DNA of 18,428 bases, taken from NCBI GenBank assembly GCA_905209865.1, contig CAJLUP010000026.1:1-18428 (forward strand), given 5' to 3'. The first letter of the stretch is position 1. Every line of letters begins with the position of its first letter. Made by a program: the position numbers and the translations under genes. Source of the stretch: an uncultured Lachnospiraceae bacterium. Lineage in GTDB: Bacteria > Bacillota > Clostridia > Lachnospirales > Lachnospiraceae. The notes beneath the pieces were generated by a model. It searched no databases and was not told the origin of the DNA. It saw only the letters and a program-made list of their open reading frames with translations. Positions 1 through 7,051 of this stretch are shown here, in pieces.

Positions 1-1427
1 CTTTTGCATGGAATCAGCTTGATCGGAGAAATGTTGACGAACAGCTTCGTATTATTTATAAGCGCTTTGTTGTAGAGGCATCTATGAATCCTGAGAGGGT
101 AAAAGCGCTTTATGATGTATGTCATGCATACCGGATCACAACGAAAGTGCCGAATATGAAATTTATCCATGTGATTGCGGATGACGGTACGATTACGCAG
201 AAAGCACCGTACACAGACAATGGAGCTCGTGTATTTTTATATGCGAAGACGGATCGTCTTGTGTGGGAGGCGAAGGACGGAAGACACTATACAGATTCAA
301 TCCCGTATGAAAGCAAAAGACTTTTTTATGAACTGCGTTATATGGATATGTGCCGTAAATATATTAACGGTCTGCGCAGAACACGGGAGGAAGAAGAAGT
401 TCAGGAGCTGACAACAGAGATTGTCAGGGAAAACGGCGTTGAAAATTACGAAGAAGATGAGCTTTTAGGGCTTTGCAGCAAGACAATCAGAGAAAACAAT
501 TATGAAAATGATGATTTTCTTACTTATGTCTGCTTTGAACTGTTTAAAAAAGGACAATATGACAAAGTGATCCTGACTTATCTGGCAAGTTATTATTGCG
601 GCGCAACGTCGGATATGAAGCTGCTTTGGAGAGAAGCGCGGGATTATGAAGTACATACACATAAATTAGGAGAGAGGATCTTAACTCAGATGCTCTTTTC
701 AGAAGAATTGTTTCAGGAAGCGCAGATTTTTGAACAGTATTATGCGGAAGGCGCATATTTCCGGCTTCAGCAGGCGTATCTTGTATATATGTCCCGGGAA
801 TATGTTGTGGAAGAAAGAAAGATCAGCAGAAGTGTGATCGATATTATCTGCCGGGAATATGAGAAAGGCGAGGATACGATCGATATATGTAAGGTTGCTG
901 TATTGAAATATTATTCTACGAGAGAGTACAGCTCTCAGACAAGGAAAACATTGAAGAAATTCTTACAGGAACTGTGTGGAAAACAGATTTATTTCCCGTT
1001 CTTTCTGTCTTATGAAAAAGACTGGCTGATTGAACTGCAGCTTTGGGACAAGACGCTGATCGAATATAAAGGTCAGAAGGGAAGCCGGGTAATGCTCTAC
1101 TATAGCCTGCAAAAAGGCGGGGAAGAGCCGTCGGACTATTCGACGGAAGTGCTTACTCCGATGTATGAAAATATTTATGTGAAAAAGTTCGTTCTTTTTG
1201 CAAACGAGAAGCTGAAATACTATTTTAAAGAGACGATTGACGGAAATTCTTATCGCAGCGATAAAGAAATCTGTGTGCGTGAGACTGTTCCGGGAGAACC
1301 GGGAAGGTATGGAAGGCTGAATGATATTCTGATTGAGAAGAATGAAAGTGAACGCAGAAAAAAAATCCAGGCATATGCAAGAGAGGATGCGGCTGCGGCG
1401 CAGATTTTTACAAAAGAGCAGGTATGA
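1..1427 (+). CDS. DUF5717 family protein, 3' part (5' end outside window)
   Basis: The reading frame is open from base 3, so this is the C-terminal 474 residues of a longer protein; the first in-window ATG (84) is internal, with no Shine-Dalgarno site before it. I recognise it from memory as a DUF5717 protein, a large Clostridia family of unknown function. The visible part is mostly helix-rich, Glu/Lys/Tyr-rich sequence resembling an alpha-solenoid. Around residues 370-430 it changes to a beta-rich stretch (the VMLYYSL region and then EKLKYYFKE), followed by a charged C-terminus. There is no signal peptide or membrane segment in this part, so it is probably cytoplasmic. The next gene begins 30 bp downstream, which suggests one operon with the DUF5716 and TPR genes. 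A scaffold role is inference only. Confidence 0.75.
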   Translation, partial: FAWNQLDRRNVDEQLRIIYKRFVVEASMNPERVKALYDVCHAYRITTKVPNMKFIHVIADDGTITQKAPYTDNGARVFLYAKTDRLVWEAKDGRHYTDSIPYESKRLFYELRYMDMCRKYINGLRRTREEEEVQELTTEIVRENGVENYEEDELLGLCSKTIRENNYENDDFLTYVCFELFKKGQYDKVILTYLASYYCGATSDMKLLWREARDYEVHTHKLGERILTQMLFSEELFQEAQIFEQYYAEGAYFRLQQAYLVYMSREYVVEERKISRSVIDIICREYEKGEDTIDICKVAVLKYYSTREYSSQTRKTLKKFLQELCGKQIYFPFFLSYEKDWLIELQLWDKTLIEYKGQKGSRVMLYYSLQKGGEEPSDYSTEVLTPMYENIYVKKFVLFANEKLKYYFKETIDGNSYRSDKEICVRETVPGEPGRYGRLNDILIEKNESERRKKIQAYAREDAAAAQIFTKEQV

Positions 1428-1457
1428 GATTAAACAATGCGAGGAGGTTGTCTTTTC

Positions 1458-2741
1458 ATGGGACAGGGAAGCATCATCGGGTATGAGATAAATGAAAAGA
1501 CGTGTCAGATTAGTTTTTATAATGAAAAGGAATTAGAGCCGGACACGTTGGAAGTGGATGCAGATAATTATCAGATTCCGCTGATTATCGGAAAACTGAG
1601 AGATACATGGGCATATGGAAAAGAAGCAAAAAGACTTGTTACGATCAAGGAAGGATTTACTGCGACGAGACTTTTGAGCAAGAGTCTTGCAGGCGGGAAG
1701 ATTGAATTTGGAGAAGAGACGTATGATGCGGTGTGGCTTTTGTCCCGGTTTATTCAGATGTCCCTTCAGTCTTTTCCGAAAATTGACGGGATCGTCTTTA
1801 CCGTGCCGTCGCTTTCGGAAGAAATGGCGCAGATGCTCCGAGGGATCGCAGTGAGGATGAACATTGATAAACGAAATATCTTCATTCAGGATTATAAGGA
1901 AAGTTTTTGTAATTATCTGTTTTATCAGCCGAAGGAATTGTGGCAGTATGACGCGGCTTTGTTCTGCTGTGACAGGAATGAGATTAAAGCGTATATGCTT
2001 CGGAGACTCCGTCCGGGACTGGGAGGCGGAAAGACAACTTTTGTCACAGTTGATGAAGTGGCAAGCGCCCATATGAAAGAACTGGCGATGGTATATCCTG
2101 TTTTGAACGAAGATAAAGCAAAAGAAGCGGATGCAATGTTCAGTAAATTTATTGAGAGTGTATTTGACAAGCGAATTGTCTCTTCTGTCTTTTTGACCGG
2201 AGAAGGTTTTGAAAATGACTGGTATCCGAAATCTTTAAGGGTGCTGTGCAATGGCCGGCGGGCGTTTATCGGAAATAATCTTTACAGTAAAGGCGCTTGC
2301 TATACGGCGTACCGGAAACTGTATATGCATATAGAAAATCCGGTGTACCTGTCGGAAGATAAACTGACAGATCAGATCACGGTCAATATGCGTGTCGGCG
2401 GACAGGAGATGTGGTATCCGATCGTTTCCTGGGGCAATCACTGGTATGAGTCGAATAATCAGTGGGAAGTTCTTATGGAGGATGTGGAAGATATAGAGCT
2501 TCGTATCGAGTCGCTCGTTCAGGGGACGGTGAGGACGGAGACGCTTTCTCTTGACGGATTTCCGAGAAGAGCAGAATATTCGATGCGTCTGCAGCTTGAG
2601 ACGTTGTTTCTTGATGAAAAAACATGCAGAATTTCCGTCAGAGATGCCGGATTCGGAGATTTCTTTCCGGCGACGGATTTTCATGCGGAGAAGACGATAC
2701 ATTTAGGAGGCAATGATGGGAAATTTAATTCTTTGTCATGA
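1458..2741 (+). CDS. DUF5716 family protein, degenerate Hsp70/actin-fold-like
   Basis: A 427-residue protein. ATG 1458 is chosen over an in-frame ATG at 1437 because a GAGGAGG site (1441-1447) lies 10 bases before it. The family is uncharacterised. By eye the N-terminal 285 residues follow the Hsp70 nucleotide-binding domain: SIIGYEIN (5-12) sits where the phosphate-1 strand would be, GIVFTVPSLSEEM (111-123) resembles the VPAYF region, IFIQDYKESFCNYLFY (141-156) resembles the connecting helix, and SVFLTGEG (243-250) followed by YSKGACYTA (276-284) resembles the adenosine motif. The phosphate-2 DLGGGT sequence is not retained near residues 167-182, so ATPase activity is doubtful. The last 140 residues look beta-rich, like an Hsp70 substrate-binding beta-sandwich. 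No signal or membrane segment is visible. It overlaps the next gene by 26 bp. The family call is fairly sure; the fold is inference. Confidence 0.75.
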   Translation: MGQGSIIGYEINEKTCQISFYNEKELEPDTLEVDADNYQIPLIIGKLRDTWAYGKEAKRLVTIKEGFTATRLLSKSLAGGKIEFGEETYDAVWLLSRFIQMSLQSFPKIDGIVFTVPSLSEEMAQMLRGIAVRMNIDKRNIFIQDYKESFCNYLFYQPKELWQYDAALFCCDRNEIKAYMLRRLRPGLGGGKTTFVTVDEVASAHMKELAMVYPVLNEDKAKEADAMFSKFIESVFDKRIVSSVFLTGEGFENDWYPKSLRVLCNGRRAFIGNNLYSKGACYTAYRKLYMHIENPVYLSEDKLTDQITVNMRVGGQEMWYPIVSWGNHWYESNNQWEVLMEDVEDIELRIESLVQGTVRTETLSLDGFPRRAEYSMRLQLETLFLDEKTCRISVRDAGFGDFFPATDFHAEKTIHLGGNDGKFNSLS

Positions 2742-3483
2742 CAGACATGCGGCACATCCGTATGAGATTACGCGCATTCATTGCCGTATTTTTACAATCG
2801 AAGAATTGTGCTACTATCTGTGTAATAATTTATATTTGATCGACTATACGATTATGAACGGGCAGCTTTGCGATTGGCTGGATGAAGACCTCGGGATGAA
2901 GTCGCTTGCATCGGAGTTAAGAGATGTTCTCCGCCTGCACGGTTCAGTTGAAAAGTTTGTTTTGACGATCTTAAAATCGTCCCGTTTATATCGGGAGCCG
3001 GAAATGATCCGTATTCAGAATGTGCTGGAACATTTGAAAAATCAAAAAGATATTGAACGGCAGAAATATAAAGGTGATAATCTTCTTGAAAGCGGAGAAG
3101 TAGAGGAGGCAATCCTTGTATATCAGGCAATTTTAAATGGGGAAAAAGATGAGACGGTAGATGAGAAATTCTACGGAAAGATCTATGAAAGCCTCGGGGC
3201 GGCTTACGGTCGTTTGTTCCTCTATCAGGAGTCGGCGAAGATGTATGACCGTGCATATCAGATCTGCGCAGACAAGACGTTGATCAAACCTTATCTATAC
3301 GCATCTTATAAATATATGTCGCTTGAGGAGTATCATATTTTGATCACGAAAAGCGAGGAATATATGGAAATAAACGCGCAGATGCGCAGGGAAGTAGATA
3401 AGATCAATGAACAGGTATCGGTTGAGCCGGAACCTGGGATTTTGGAGAAATGGAAGCGAAGCCATAGAAGAAGCCACACATGA
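2716..3483 (+). CDS. TPR-repeat protein of the DUF5717/DUF5716 operon
   Basis: A 255-residue protein. Two adjacent ATGs exist (2713, 2716); 2716 is preferred because AGGAGG at 2705-2710 is then five bases away. The N-terminal 110 residues are Cys- and Leu-rich and unrecognised. Residues about 115-148 and 154-187 read as two tetratricopeptide repeats, with patterns such as GDNLLESGEVEEAILVYQAI and SLGAAYGRLFLYQESAKMYD. A basic C-terminus (KWKRSHRRSHT) ends the protein. TPRs bind peptides or partner proteins, so an adaptor for the two upstream products is plausible, but that is inferred from context. The start lies inside the DUF5716 gene, which suggests translational coupling. No signal peptide is seen. 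Confidence 0.7.
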   Translation: MGNLILCHDRHAAHPYEITRIHCRIFTIEELCYYLCNNLYLIDYTIMNGQLCDWLDEDLGMKSLASELRDVLRLHGSVEKFVLTILKSSRLYREPEMIRIQNVLEHLKNQKDIERQKYKGDNLLESGEVEEAILVYQAILNGEKDETVDEKFYGKIYESLGAAYGRLFLYQESAKMYDRAYQICADKTLIKPYLYASYKYMSLEEYHILITKSEEYMEINAQMRREVDKINEQVSVEPEPGILEKWKRSHRRSHT

Positions 3484-3617
3484 CAGATATCCATTGGTGG
3501 ATTAAGAGGAAAAGGATGACGATAATCACCGGAAGTGCCAAAAGACACATTCCGGGATTGTAAGCGGTCGCCAGGGTCTTGGACAAGCTTGGACTTTGGA
3601 TTGTCGTCATTGCAAGA

Positions 3618-3649
3618 AAACCCCTCCGTATGTTGACACGGAGGGGTTT
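3618..3649 (+). terminator. Hairpin terminator after the DUF5717/DUF5716/TPR operon
   Basis: A perfect 12-bp inverted repeat: AAACCCCTCCGT (3618-3629) and ACGGAGGGGTTT (3638-3649), with an 8-base loop. The T-run after the stem on the plus strand is only three bases, so termination may be moderate. On the minus strand the hairpin is followed by TTTTC. It is the only strong stem between the TPR gene and the ABC transporter operon. The loop contains most of the -35 element of the next promoter. Confidence 0.7.
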
Positions 3650-3661
3650 GCATGTTAGAAT
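3633..3661 (+). promoter_or_regulatory. Sigma-A promoter of the amino-acid ABC transporter operon
   Basis: TTGACA (3633-3638), a 17-base spacer, then TAGAAT (3656-3661). TG at 3653-3654 also makes an extended -10 (TGTTAGAAT). This is a near-consensus strong promoter with an expected start near 3668, giving a leader of about 78 bases. The -35 lies in the loop and the spacer lies in the 3' arm of the terminator hairpin. Confidence 0.75.
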
Positions 3662-3675
3662 ACAGAGGTAACTTT

Positions 3676-3688
3676 ACTGTGGTACAGT
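3676..3688. promoter_or_regulatory. Inverted repeat, possible operator in ABC operon leader
   Basis: ACTGT-GGT-ACAGT is a perfect 5-3-5 inverted repeat starting about eight bases downstream of the predicted transcription start. This is a suitable place for a repressor site. No regulator gene is visible nearby, so the role is inferred from position and symmetry only. Confidence 0.35.
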
Positions 3689-3717
3689 GACTCATTAGTA
3701 GAGAAAGAAAGTAAAAA

Positions 3718-3730
3718 GAACGATACGTTC
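3718..3730. promoter_or_regulatory. Second inverted repeat just upstream of the ribosome binding site
   Basis: GAACG-ATA-CGTTC is another perfect 5-3-5 inverted repeat, ending five bases before the GGAGG (3736-3740) of the lipoprotein gene. In RNA it could form a small hairpin next to the ribosome site; in DNA it could be an operator. Its centre is 42 bp from that of the repeat at 3676-3688, although the sequences differ. Confidence 0.3.
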
Positions 3731-3745
3731 AGTGTGGAGGGTATT

Positions 3746-4561
3746 ATGAAAAGAAGAGTGTTAAGTGTTTTGTTGTGTGCAGGACTTGCTGTTTCAGTAT
3801 TGGCAGGATGCGGTTCAGACGATGCAAAGAAAGATTCAGGAAAGAAAGCCGCTTCAGAGAGCGATGTTGATTATGTGAAAGGAAAAGGTACGCTTGTCGT
3901 AGGAATTACGAATTTTGAACCGATGGATTATCAGGATGCGGACGGAGAATGGATCGGTTTCGATGCGGATATGGCGAAAGCGTTTGGCGAGAGCCTTGGC
4001 GTAGATGTAGAGTTTGTGGAGATTGACTGGGATAATAAGATCTTAGAACTTGACGGAAAGACGATCGACTGCGTATGGAACGGAATGACATTAACAGAAG
4101 AAGTTACAAGTTCTATGGAGTGTACAGATGCATATTTGAATAACGCGCAGGTTGTAGTGCTTCCGGCAGAGAAAGCTGATAAATATCAGGATGAAAAGAG
4201 TCTTTCTGATCTGACTTTTGCCGTAGAATCAGGAAGTGCCGGAGAAGATGAAGTGGAAGCGCGTGGTTTGAATTTTACGCCGGTGACAGCACAGGCAGAT
4301 GCGCTGATGGAAGTTGCGGCAGGAACGTCTGATGCGGCTGTAATCGATCTTTTGATGGCAACGGCAATGATCGGTGAAGGAACAAGTTATGCAGATCTTA
4401 CATATACAGTCAGCTTAAGCGAGGAAGAATACGGCGTAGGATTCAGAAAAGGCTCTGATCTTGCAAAAGCGCTGAACGACTTTTTCACAGAATCTTATGA
4501 AGATGGAAGCATATTGAAATGCGCAGAAAAATATAATCTTCAGGATATGCTTGTAAAATAA
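3746..4561 (+). CDS. Polar amino-acid-type ABC transporter substrate-binding lipoprotein
   Basis: A 271-residue solute-binding protein of the SBP_bac_3 type. ATG 3746 follows GGAGG (3736-3740) at five bases; an upstream GTG at 3734 is part of that site. Residues 1-21 form a lipoprotein signal with lipobox VLAGC, and Cys22 would be lipidated and anchored outside the membrane. GTLVVGITNFEPMDYQDADG and the following GFDADMAKAFGESLG are typical of the first lobe, and the later VIDLLMA stretch of the hinge and second lobe. Where HisJ-type proteins have T-E-x-R, with the Arg binding the ligand carboxylate, this one reads LTEEVTSSM and has no Arg, so the ligand may not be an ordinary alpha-amino acid. 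It is first in an operon with a permease and an ATPase. Confidence 0.88.
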   Translation: MKRRVLSVLLCAGLAVSVLAGCGSDDAKKDSGKKAASESDVDYVKGKGTLVVGITNFEPMDYQDADGEWIGFDADMAKAFGESLGVDVEFVEIDWDNKILELDGKTIDCVWNGMTLTEEVTSSMECTDAYLNNAQVVVLPAEKADKYQDEKSLSDLTFAVESGSAGEDEVEARGLNFTPVTAQADALMEVAAGTSDAAVIDLLMATAMIGEGTSYADLTYTVSLSEEEYGVGFRKGSDLAKALNDFFTESYEDGSILKCAEKYNLQDMLVK

Positions 4562-4590
4562 GAATAGAAAGACGGAGTTGTAGACAGAAG

Positions 4591-5277
4591 ATGGATTTGA
4601 TATTAGAACAGTTTCCGATCGTGTTTAAATCACTGAATATCGGATTCCTCCAGACATTAAAGTTGTTTTTTGTGACGCTGTTAGGGGCAGTTCCTCTCGG
4701 ACTTGTCATTGCGTTTGGATCGATGTCGCGGTTTAAACCGCTTAGCTACCTGACAAAGATTATTGTGTGGATTATAAGAGGAACGCCGCTTATGATTCAG
4801 CTTTTGATCATTTATTTCTTCCCGGGACTTGTTATGGGAAATAATATTTGGGGCGGAGGCGAAGCCGGACGTTTCCTTGCGGCAGCGGGTGCATTTATTT
4901 TTAACTATGCATGTTATTTCTCTGAAATATACAGAGGCGGAATCCAGGGAGTTCCTCACGGACAGGAAGAAGCCGGACTTGTGCTTGGTATGACGCGAAG
5001 TCAGATTTTCTTTAAGGTAACTTTGCTTCAGATGGTGAAACGGATCGTACCTCCGATGTCGAATGAAATTATCACGCTTGTAAAAGATACGTCTCTTGCC
5101 CGTATTATCGCGCTTCAGGAGATCATATGGGCAGGACAGGCATTCCTGAAAGGATCACAGGGAATAGCCGGAGTGATCTGGCCGCTTTTCTTTACAGCGG
5201 TATATTATCTGATTTTTAATGGTATTTTGACAGTACTTCTCGGACGGCTTGAGAAGAAACTGGATTATTTCAAGTAG
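4591..5277 (+). CDS. Amino-acid-type ABC transporter permease (HisM/GlnP-like)
   Basis: A 228-residue inner-membrane permease. Hydrophobic segments lie at about residues 18-42, 56-82, 93-112 and 190-218, and more are likely. RGTPLMIQL (63-71) is a hallmark of the polar amino-acid permease family. The EAA loop that docks on the ATPase spans about 125-155 (QEEAGLVLGMTRSQIFFKV onward). The ATG is 29 bases after the lipoprotein stop. Its ribosome site is weak (GGAG at 4574-4577, 13 bases away), so it may depend on translation from upstream. It would form a homodimeric channel, because no second permease gene is present. Confidence 0.9.
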   Translation: MDLILEQFPIVFKSLNIGFLQTLKLFFVTLLGAVPLGLVIAFGSMSRFKPLSYLTKIIVWIIRGTPLMIQLLIIYFFPGLVMGNNIWGGGEAGRFLAAAGAFIFNYACYFSEIYRGGIQGVPHGQEEAGLVLGMTRSQIFFKVTLLQMVKRIVPPMSNEIITLVKDTSLARIIALQEIIWAGQAFLKGSQGIAGVIWPLFFTAVYYLIFNGILTVLLGRLEKKLDYFK

Positions 5278-5289
5278 GAGGTGGAGTGT

Positions 5290-6075
5290 GTGGCAATTCT
5301 TGAAGTAGAACATTTGAGCAAAAATTTTGATCGCACGGAAGTGTTAAAAGACATCACCTTTTCTCTTGAAAAAGGACAGGTACTTTCGATTATCGGTTCT
5401 TCGGGAAGCGGAAAGACAACGCTGCTTCGATGTCTGAATTTTTTGGAGAGACCGGATGGGGGTTCTATCCGCGTAAACGGAGAAACATTGTTTGACATTC
5501 ATGACCCTGTGACTTCACAGGAAGCGGAGATTCGGAAAAAACGGCTGCATTTTGGTCTGGTATTTCAGTCGTTTAATCTGTTCCCTCAGTATACGGCTCT
5601 GAAAAATGTAATGTTGGCGAAAGAACTTCTTGCAAAAGAGCAGGCGGACTATAAACAGCGTAAAAAAGAAATTCATGAAGAAATTGAACAAGAAGCGAGA
5701 ATACTTCTGACACAGATGGGACTTGCAGATCGTATGGAAAATTATCCTCATCAGCTTTCAGGAGGACAGTGTCAGCGTGTGGCGATTGCGAGAGCCCTTG
5801 CCCTAAAGCCGGATATTTTATGCTTTGATGAACCGACATCGGCGCTTGACCCGGAATTGACGGGAGAGGTGCTGAAAGTAATTCAAAGCCTTGCCGATCA
5901 GGAGACGACGATGATTATCGTGACGCATGAGATGGCGTTTGCGAGAGATGTTTCCAGTCAGGTGATTTTTATGGATGGCGGATGTATTTTGGAACAGGGA
6001 ACGCCTTCGGATGTTTTTGAACATCCGAAAGAGGAAAGGACGAAACAGTTTTTGTCTCGTTTTACAAATGGCTGA
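5290..6075 (+). CDS. Amino-acid-type ABC transporter ATP-binding protein (GlnQ-like)
   Basis: A 261-residue ATPase starting at GTG 5290 (MAILEVEHLSK), seven bases after AGGAGG (5277-5282), which overlaps the stop of the permease gene. An earlier GTG at 5281 lies within that ribosome site and is less likely. Motifs, numbered from GTG 5290: Walker A GSSGSGKTT (36-44), Q-loop VFQSFNLFPQ (91-100), signature LSGGQ (156-160), Walker B ILCFDEP (176-182) followed by the D-loop SALD, and the switch His in VTHE (213). A Lys/Glu-rich stretch at about 113-137 lengthens the helical domain compared with the usual 240-residue form. It powers the importer with the two upstream gene products. Confidence 0.93.
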   Translation: MAILEVEHLSKNFDRTEVLKDITFSLEKGQVLSIIGSSGSGKTTLLRCLNFLERPDGGSIRVNGETLFDIHDPVTSQEAEIRKKRLHFGLVFQSFNLFPQYTALKNVMLAKELLAKEQADYKQRKKEIHEEIEQEARILLTQMGLADRMENYPHQLSGGQCQRVAIARALALKPDILCFDEPTSALDPELTGEVLKVIQSLADQETTMIIVTHEMAFARDVSSQVIFMDGGCILEQGTPSDVFEHPKEERTKQFLSRFTNG

Positions 6076-6105
6076 GACAGGATACAACAGAACAAAAGTA
6101 ATAAA

Positions 6106-6135
6106 TAATAACTGCTCTATAAGCAGAACTTATTA
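6106..6135 (+). other. Imperfect AT-rich hairpin after the ABC operon
   Basis: TAATAACTGCT (6106-6116) can pair with AGCAG (6122-6126) and TTATTA (6130-6135), leaving a 3-base bulge and a 5-base loop. There is no T-run, so it is not a classical terminator. It may protect the 3' end of the transporter mRNA. Confidence 0.35.
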
Positions 6136-6172
6136 AAAGTTGATAAATAAAATAATGAGAAGAGAGAAAGAC

Positions 6173-6206
6173 AAGGCAGAGGGAATGTTGATTTTCCCTC
6201 TGCCTT
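6173..6206 (+). terminator. Hairpin terminator of the ABC transporter operon
   Basis: A perfect 13-bp inverted repeat: AAGGCAGAGGGAA (6173-6185) and TTCCCTCTGCCTT (6194-6206), with an 8-base loop followed by ATATTATAAT. The tail is AT-rich but not a pure T-run. It lies about 100 bp after the ATPase gene. As at 3618-3649, the loop holds the -35 of the next promoter. Confidence 0.75.
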
Positions 6207-6216
6207 ATATTATAAT
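6188..6216 (+). promoter_or_regulatory. Sigma-A promoter of purC-purB
   Basis: TTGATT (6188-6193), a 17-base spacer, then a perfect TATAAT (6211-6216). The expected start is near 6223, giving a leader of about 83 bases before purC. The -35 is in the loop of the terminator hairpin and the spacer is mostly its 3' arm. Confidence 0.72.
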
Positions 6217-6223
6217 CGAATTT

Positions 6224-6257
6224 GCGGGATGCATAAAAACAGAAGTATGCCGCATAC
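6224..6257. promoter_or_regulatory. purC leader inverted repeats, possible operator or RNA switch
   Basis: GTATGC-C-GCATAC (6245-6257) is a perfect 6-1-6 inverted repeat about 22 bases into the predicted transcript. Its left half can alternatively pair upstream: GCGG (6224-6227) with CCGC (6250-6253) and ATGC (6229-6232) with GTAT (6245-6248). I do not recognise a purine riboswitch here. Only a weak match to a PurR box (around TAATCGAATTTG, 6213-6224) is present. Confidence 0.35.
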
Positions 6258-6305
6258 TGATCGATCCAGATTTGAAAAATAATGAAAAGGACAGGTGTGG
6301 ATGTT

Positions 6306-7013
6306 ATGAAAAAATTAGAACAGCTCTATGAAGGAAAAGCAAAAAAGGTATTTGCCACAGAAGATCCGGATGTTGTGATCGTTGATTATAAAGATGATGC
6401 GACAGCTTTTAACGGGGAGAAAAAAGGAACGATCGTCGGAAAAGGTGTAATTAATAACCGTATGACGAACTATATTTTCCAGGTATTGGAAAAGGAAGGC
6501 GTTCCAACACATTATGTAGAAGAACTTAGTGACAGAGAGACAGCCGTGAAAAAGGTAGAGATCGTTCCGCTTGAAGTAATCGTGCGTAACGTGGCAGCAG
6601 GAAGTTTTTCTAAGAGACTGGGAATTGAAGAAGGAAGAAAACTGCTCGCACCGACTTTGGAATTCAGTTATAAAGATGATGATCTCGGTGATCCGCTGAT
6701 CAATGATTATTTTGCCATTGCCATCGGAGCGGCGACGAGAGAAGAGATTGATAAGATTACAGAATATACGTTTAAAGTAAACGATGTGCTGAAAAAGTTC
6801 TTTGACGAGGCGGGAATCGACCTGATCGATTTCAAGATCGAGTTCGGAAGATATCATGGGGATATCATTCTTGCGGATGAGATTTCACCGGATACATGTC
6901 GTCTTTGGGACAAAGAGACACATGAAAAACTTGACAAAGACCGCTTCCGCAGAGATATGGGAAATGTAGAAGATGCTTATCAGGAAGTATTTAAACGAAT
7001 CGGCATCAAATAA
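6306..7013 (+). CDS. purC: Phosphoribosylaminoimidazole-succinocarboxamide synthase
   Basis: SAICAR synthase joins aspartate to CAIR using ATP in the eighth step of purine biosynthesis. ATG 6306 (MKKLEQLYEGKAKKV) gives 235 residues, the normal length for stand-alone bacterial PurC; an in-frame ATG at 6282 would add eight atypical residues. Family motifs: YEGKAKKVF (8-16), DDATAFNGEKKG (30-41), EVIVRNVAAGSFSKR (90-104) and HGDIILADEISPDTCRLWD (184-202). The ribosome site is weak (AGGTG-like, about 6292-6296). purB starts 38 bp after the stop, so the enzyme that makes SAICAR and the one that splits it are co-transcribed. Confidence 0.96.
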   Translation: MKKLEQLYEGKAKKVFATEDPDVVIVDYKDDATAFNGEKKGTIVGKGVINNRMTNYIFQVLEKEGVPTHYVEELSDRETAVKKVEIVPLEVIVRNVAAGSFSKRLGIEEGRKLLAPTLEFSYKDDDLGDPLINDYFAIAIGAATREEIDKITEYTFKVNDVLKKFFDEAGIDLIDFKIEFGRYHGDIILADEISPDTCRLWDKETHEKLDKDRFRRDMGNVEDAYQEVFKRIGIK

Positions 7014-7051
7014 GAAAAGCATTATATGATACAAAAAGGAGATAATCAGAC

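Noticed and set aside
2008..2040. PGLGGGKTTF in the DUF5716 protein, resembling a P-loop or the Hsp70 phosphate-2 motif.
   Set aside because: The spacing does not fit GxxxxGK[ST], since Pro stands where Gly is needed, and it lies after the place where the phosphate-2 loop should be. It is probably a loop between strands.
3404..3610. A minus-strand frame with a hydrophobic stretch (LPVIIVILFLLI), like a small membrane protein.
   Set aside because: It has no clear ribosome site, runs antisense into the TPR gene, and its C-terminal half is the shadow of that gene. A decayed remnant cannot be excluded, but nothing supports a functional gene.
6140..6331. A 63-codon plus-strand frame before purC.
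   Set aside because: It spans the terminator hairpin and promoter, has no family resemblance, and overlaps the purC start in another frame.
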